Origin: Vulcanimicrobiia bacterium
GTDB taxonomy: Bacteria; Vulcanimicrobiota; Vulcanimicrobiia; Vulcanimicrobiales; Vulcanimicrobiaceae
DNA length: 8,938 nucleotides
Assembly (NCBI GenBank): GCA_025451135.1
Contig: JANWKW010000143.1
Location: forward strand, 1-8,938
Direction of reading: 5' to 3'
Positions 7,820-8,938 of the stretch are shown piece after piece. The notes beneath the pieces are model-generated. The model worked only from the letters and a program-made list of their open reading frames with translations. It had not been told where the DNA came from and did no database searches. How positions within the stretch are numbered: position 1 is the stretch's first letter; each line of letters begins with the position of its first letter. The translations under genes and the position numbers were made by a program.

Positions 7820-8938
7820 ATGCCGACCAAAGACTACTACGAGACGCTCGGCGTCGGGCGCGACGCGTCCGGCGATGAGATCAAACGCGCCTACCGCGGC
7901 CTTGCCCGCACCCATCACCCGGACGTCGCGCACGACAAGTCGGATGCCGAGCATCGCTTCAAGGAGATCAACGAAGCGTACGAAGTGCTCTCGGATCCGA
8001 ACAAGCGCGCGCAGTACGACCGGTTCGGCACGGTCGGCAACGGGATGGACGGCGGCTTCGGCGCGAACTTCGGGTCGGCCGGCTTCGGCGACATCTTCGA
8101 CATGTTCTTCGGCGCCGCGTCCGGAGGCGGCGCGGCCGAGCGTCAGGCCCGGCGCAGCGGACCGGCCCGCGGCTCCGACCTGCGCTACAACATGGAGATC
8201 ACGCTCGAAGAGGCGTTCGCGGGCACGACCAAAGAGATCGCGTTCGCGCATTTGGCCCAGTGCGAGACGTGCAAGGGCAGCGGCGCGGCACCCGACGCGC
8301 TGATCGTCCCGTGCGAGCGCTGCCAGGGCTCCGGCGTGATGCGTCAGGTCCGCCAGACGCCGCTCGGGCAGTTCGTGACGCAGGCCGCCTGTACCGCATG
8401 CAACGGCGAAGGCCAGCGCATCACCCAGCCGTGCGAGACGTGCGGCGGTCGCGGCCGCCACGAGGTCGAGCGCAAGCTCAGCGTCAAGGTGCCGGCCGGC
8501 GTCGACGACGGTTCGCGCATCCGCATCCCCGGCAGCGGCGAGGCCGGCATCCGGGGCGGCGCGGCCGGCGACCTGTTCGTCTACCTCAACGTGCCGCAGC
8601 ACCGCATCTTCCGGCGCGAGGGGCTCGACACGTTCGTCGACGTGCCGATCGCCTACGTGCAGGCCGCGCTCGGCGCGACCATCACCGCTCCCTCGCTCGA
8701 AGGCGACCTGCAGGTCGCCGTCCCGGCCGGCACCCAGACGGGGACCACCCTGCGCCTGCGCGGACGCGGCATGCCGACCGTGCGCGGTACGCAGCGGGGC
8801 GACCATCACGTCACCGTGCACGTGGTCGTCCCGAGCAAGTCGAACAAGCGCCAGCGCGAGCTGCTCGAAGAATACGCGCGCGCCGGCGGCGACGCGATCG
8901 AGGAGAAGTCGTTCTTCGACCGTGTCAAAGACGCGTTC
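7820..8938 (+). CDS. dnaJ: Chaperone protein DnaJ (Hsp40 type I), 3' end cut off
   Basis: Co-chaperone that delivers unfolded clients to DnaK and stimulates its ATPase. The frame stays open to the window end with 373 residues; E. coli DnaJ has 376 and the last visible residues (FFDRVKDAF) resemble family C-termini, so very little is missing. The J domain is residues 1-70 with HPD at 33-35, in the form THHPD. A short Gly/Phe region (about 75-107) includes DIFDMFFG. The zinc region has four complete CxxCxGxG repeats, with cysteines at 148/151, 165/168, 191/194 and 205/208, so both zinc sites are intact. The two beta-barrel client-binding domains follow from about 220, then the dimerisation helix. 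It starts 7 nt after hrcA with only a weak AAAGAG upstream and is probably co-transcribed from the CIRCE-controlled promoter. Its DnaK and GrpE partners must be encoded elsewhere. Confidence 0.98.
   Translation, partial: MPTKDYYETLGVGRDASGDEIKRAYRGLARTHHPDVAHDKSDAEHRFKEINEAYEVLSDPNKRAQYDRFGTVGNGMDGGFGANFGSAGFGDIFDMFFGAASGGGAAERQARRSGPARGSDLRYNMEITLEEAFAGTTKEIAFAHLAQCETCKGSGAAPDALIVPCERCQGSGVMRQVRQTPLGQFVTQAACTACNGEGQRITQPCETCGGRGRHEVERKLSVKVPAGVDDGSRIRIPGSGEAGIRGGAAGDLFVYLNVPQHRIFRREGLDTFVDVPIAYVQAALGATITAPSLEGDLQVAVPAGTQTGTTLRLRGRGMPTVRGTQRGDHHVTVHVVVPSKSNKRQRELLEEYARAGGDAIEEKSFFDRVKDAF

Noticed and set aside
6649..7830. A 393-codon minus-strand frame opposite hrcA, and similar ones opposite dnaJ (7805-8821) and dinG (2031-3176)
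   Set aside because: All are antisense to well-recognised genes, lack motifs and have the composition of GC-driven open frames.

Overview
The window is GC-rich, with third codon positions that are nearly always G or C. It holds eight closely packed protein genes: two are cut by the window ends, none is visibly broken, and there are no RNA genes, insertion sequences, CRISPR arrays or long intergenic gaps. It reads as chromosomal core sequence from a high-GC bacterium outside the Gammaproteobacteria. That view rests on HrcA with a CIRCE operator, an SH3-tailed DtxR-type regulator with a Cys metal ligand, and an hrcA-dnaJ pair with no grpE or dnaK between the two genes. An actinobacterial or deep-branching high-GC phylum (for example Eremiobacterota-like) would fit, but this is inference and I cannot name the taxon.

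Left block (1-4231, plus strand): a DtxR/IdeR-type metalloregulator (5' end cut off), a rhomboid intramembrane serine protease, an XPD-like Fe-S DNA helicase of the DinG/YoaA type, and an exported zinc hydrolase of the S1/P1 nuclease / phospholipase C superfamily. Each gene overlaps the next (17, 1 and 4 nt), so they look like one translationally coupled operon. Whether the products share a pathway is not shown.

Middle (4246-6204, minus strand): a full-length AMP-forming acetyl-CoA synthetase. It converges on the hydrolase gene across a 14-nt gap with no clear terminator, and it diverges from a small membrane-anchored TlpA-like thioredoxin gene. The region between the two divergent starts is short and T/A-rich for this genome.

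Right block (6254-8938, plus strand): the TlpA-like thioredoxin gene, then hrcA (heat-shock repressor) and dnaJ (co-chaperone, missing only its last few codons). A CIRCE-type operator (right arm 9/9, left arm 7/9, spacer exactly 9 nt) overlaps the end of the thioredoxin gene and lies 10 nt before hrcA, which predicts an autoregulated hrcA-dnaJ heat-shock unit. A -10-like hexamer overlapping the operator and ending 7 nt before the hrcA ATG suggests a leaderless or near-leaderless transcript.

I did not find a clearly undescribed multi-gene system. The items most worth checking are the CIRCE/promoter arrangement, the hybrid zinc-ligand pattern of the exported hydrolase, the mixed metal-site residues of the DtxR homologue, and the tightly overlapped DtxR-rhomboid-DinG-hydrolase operon.
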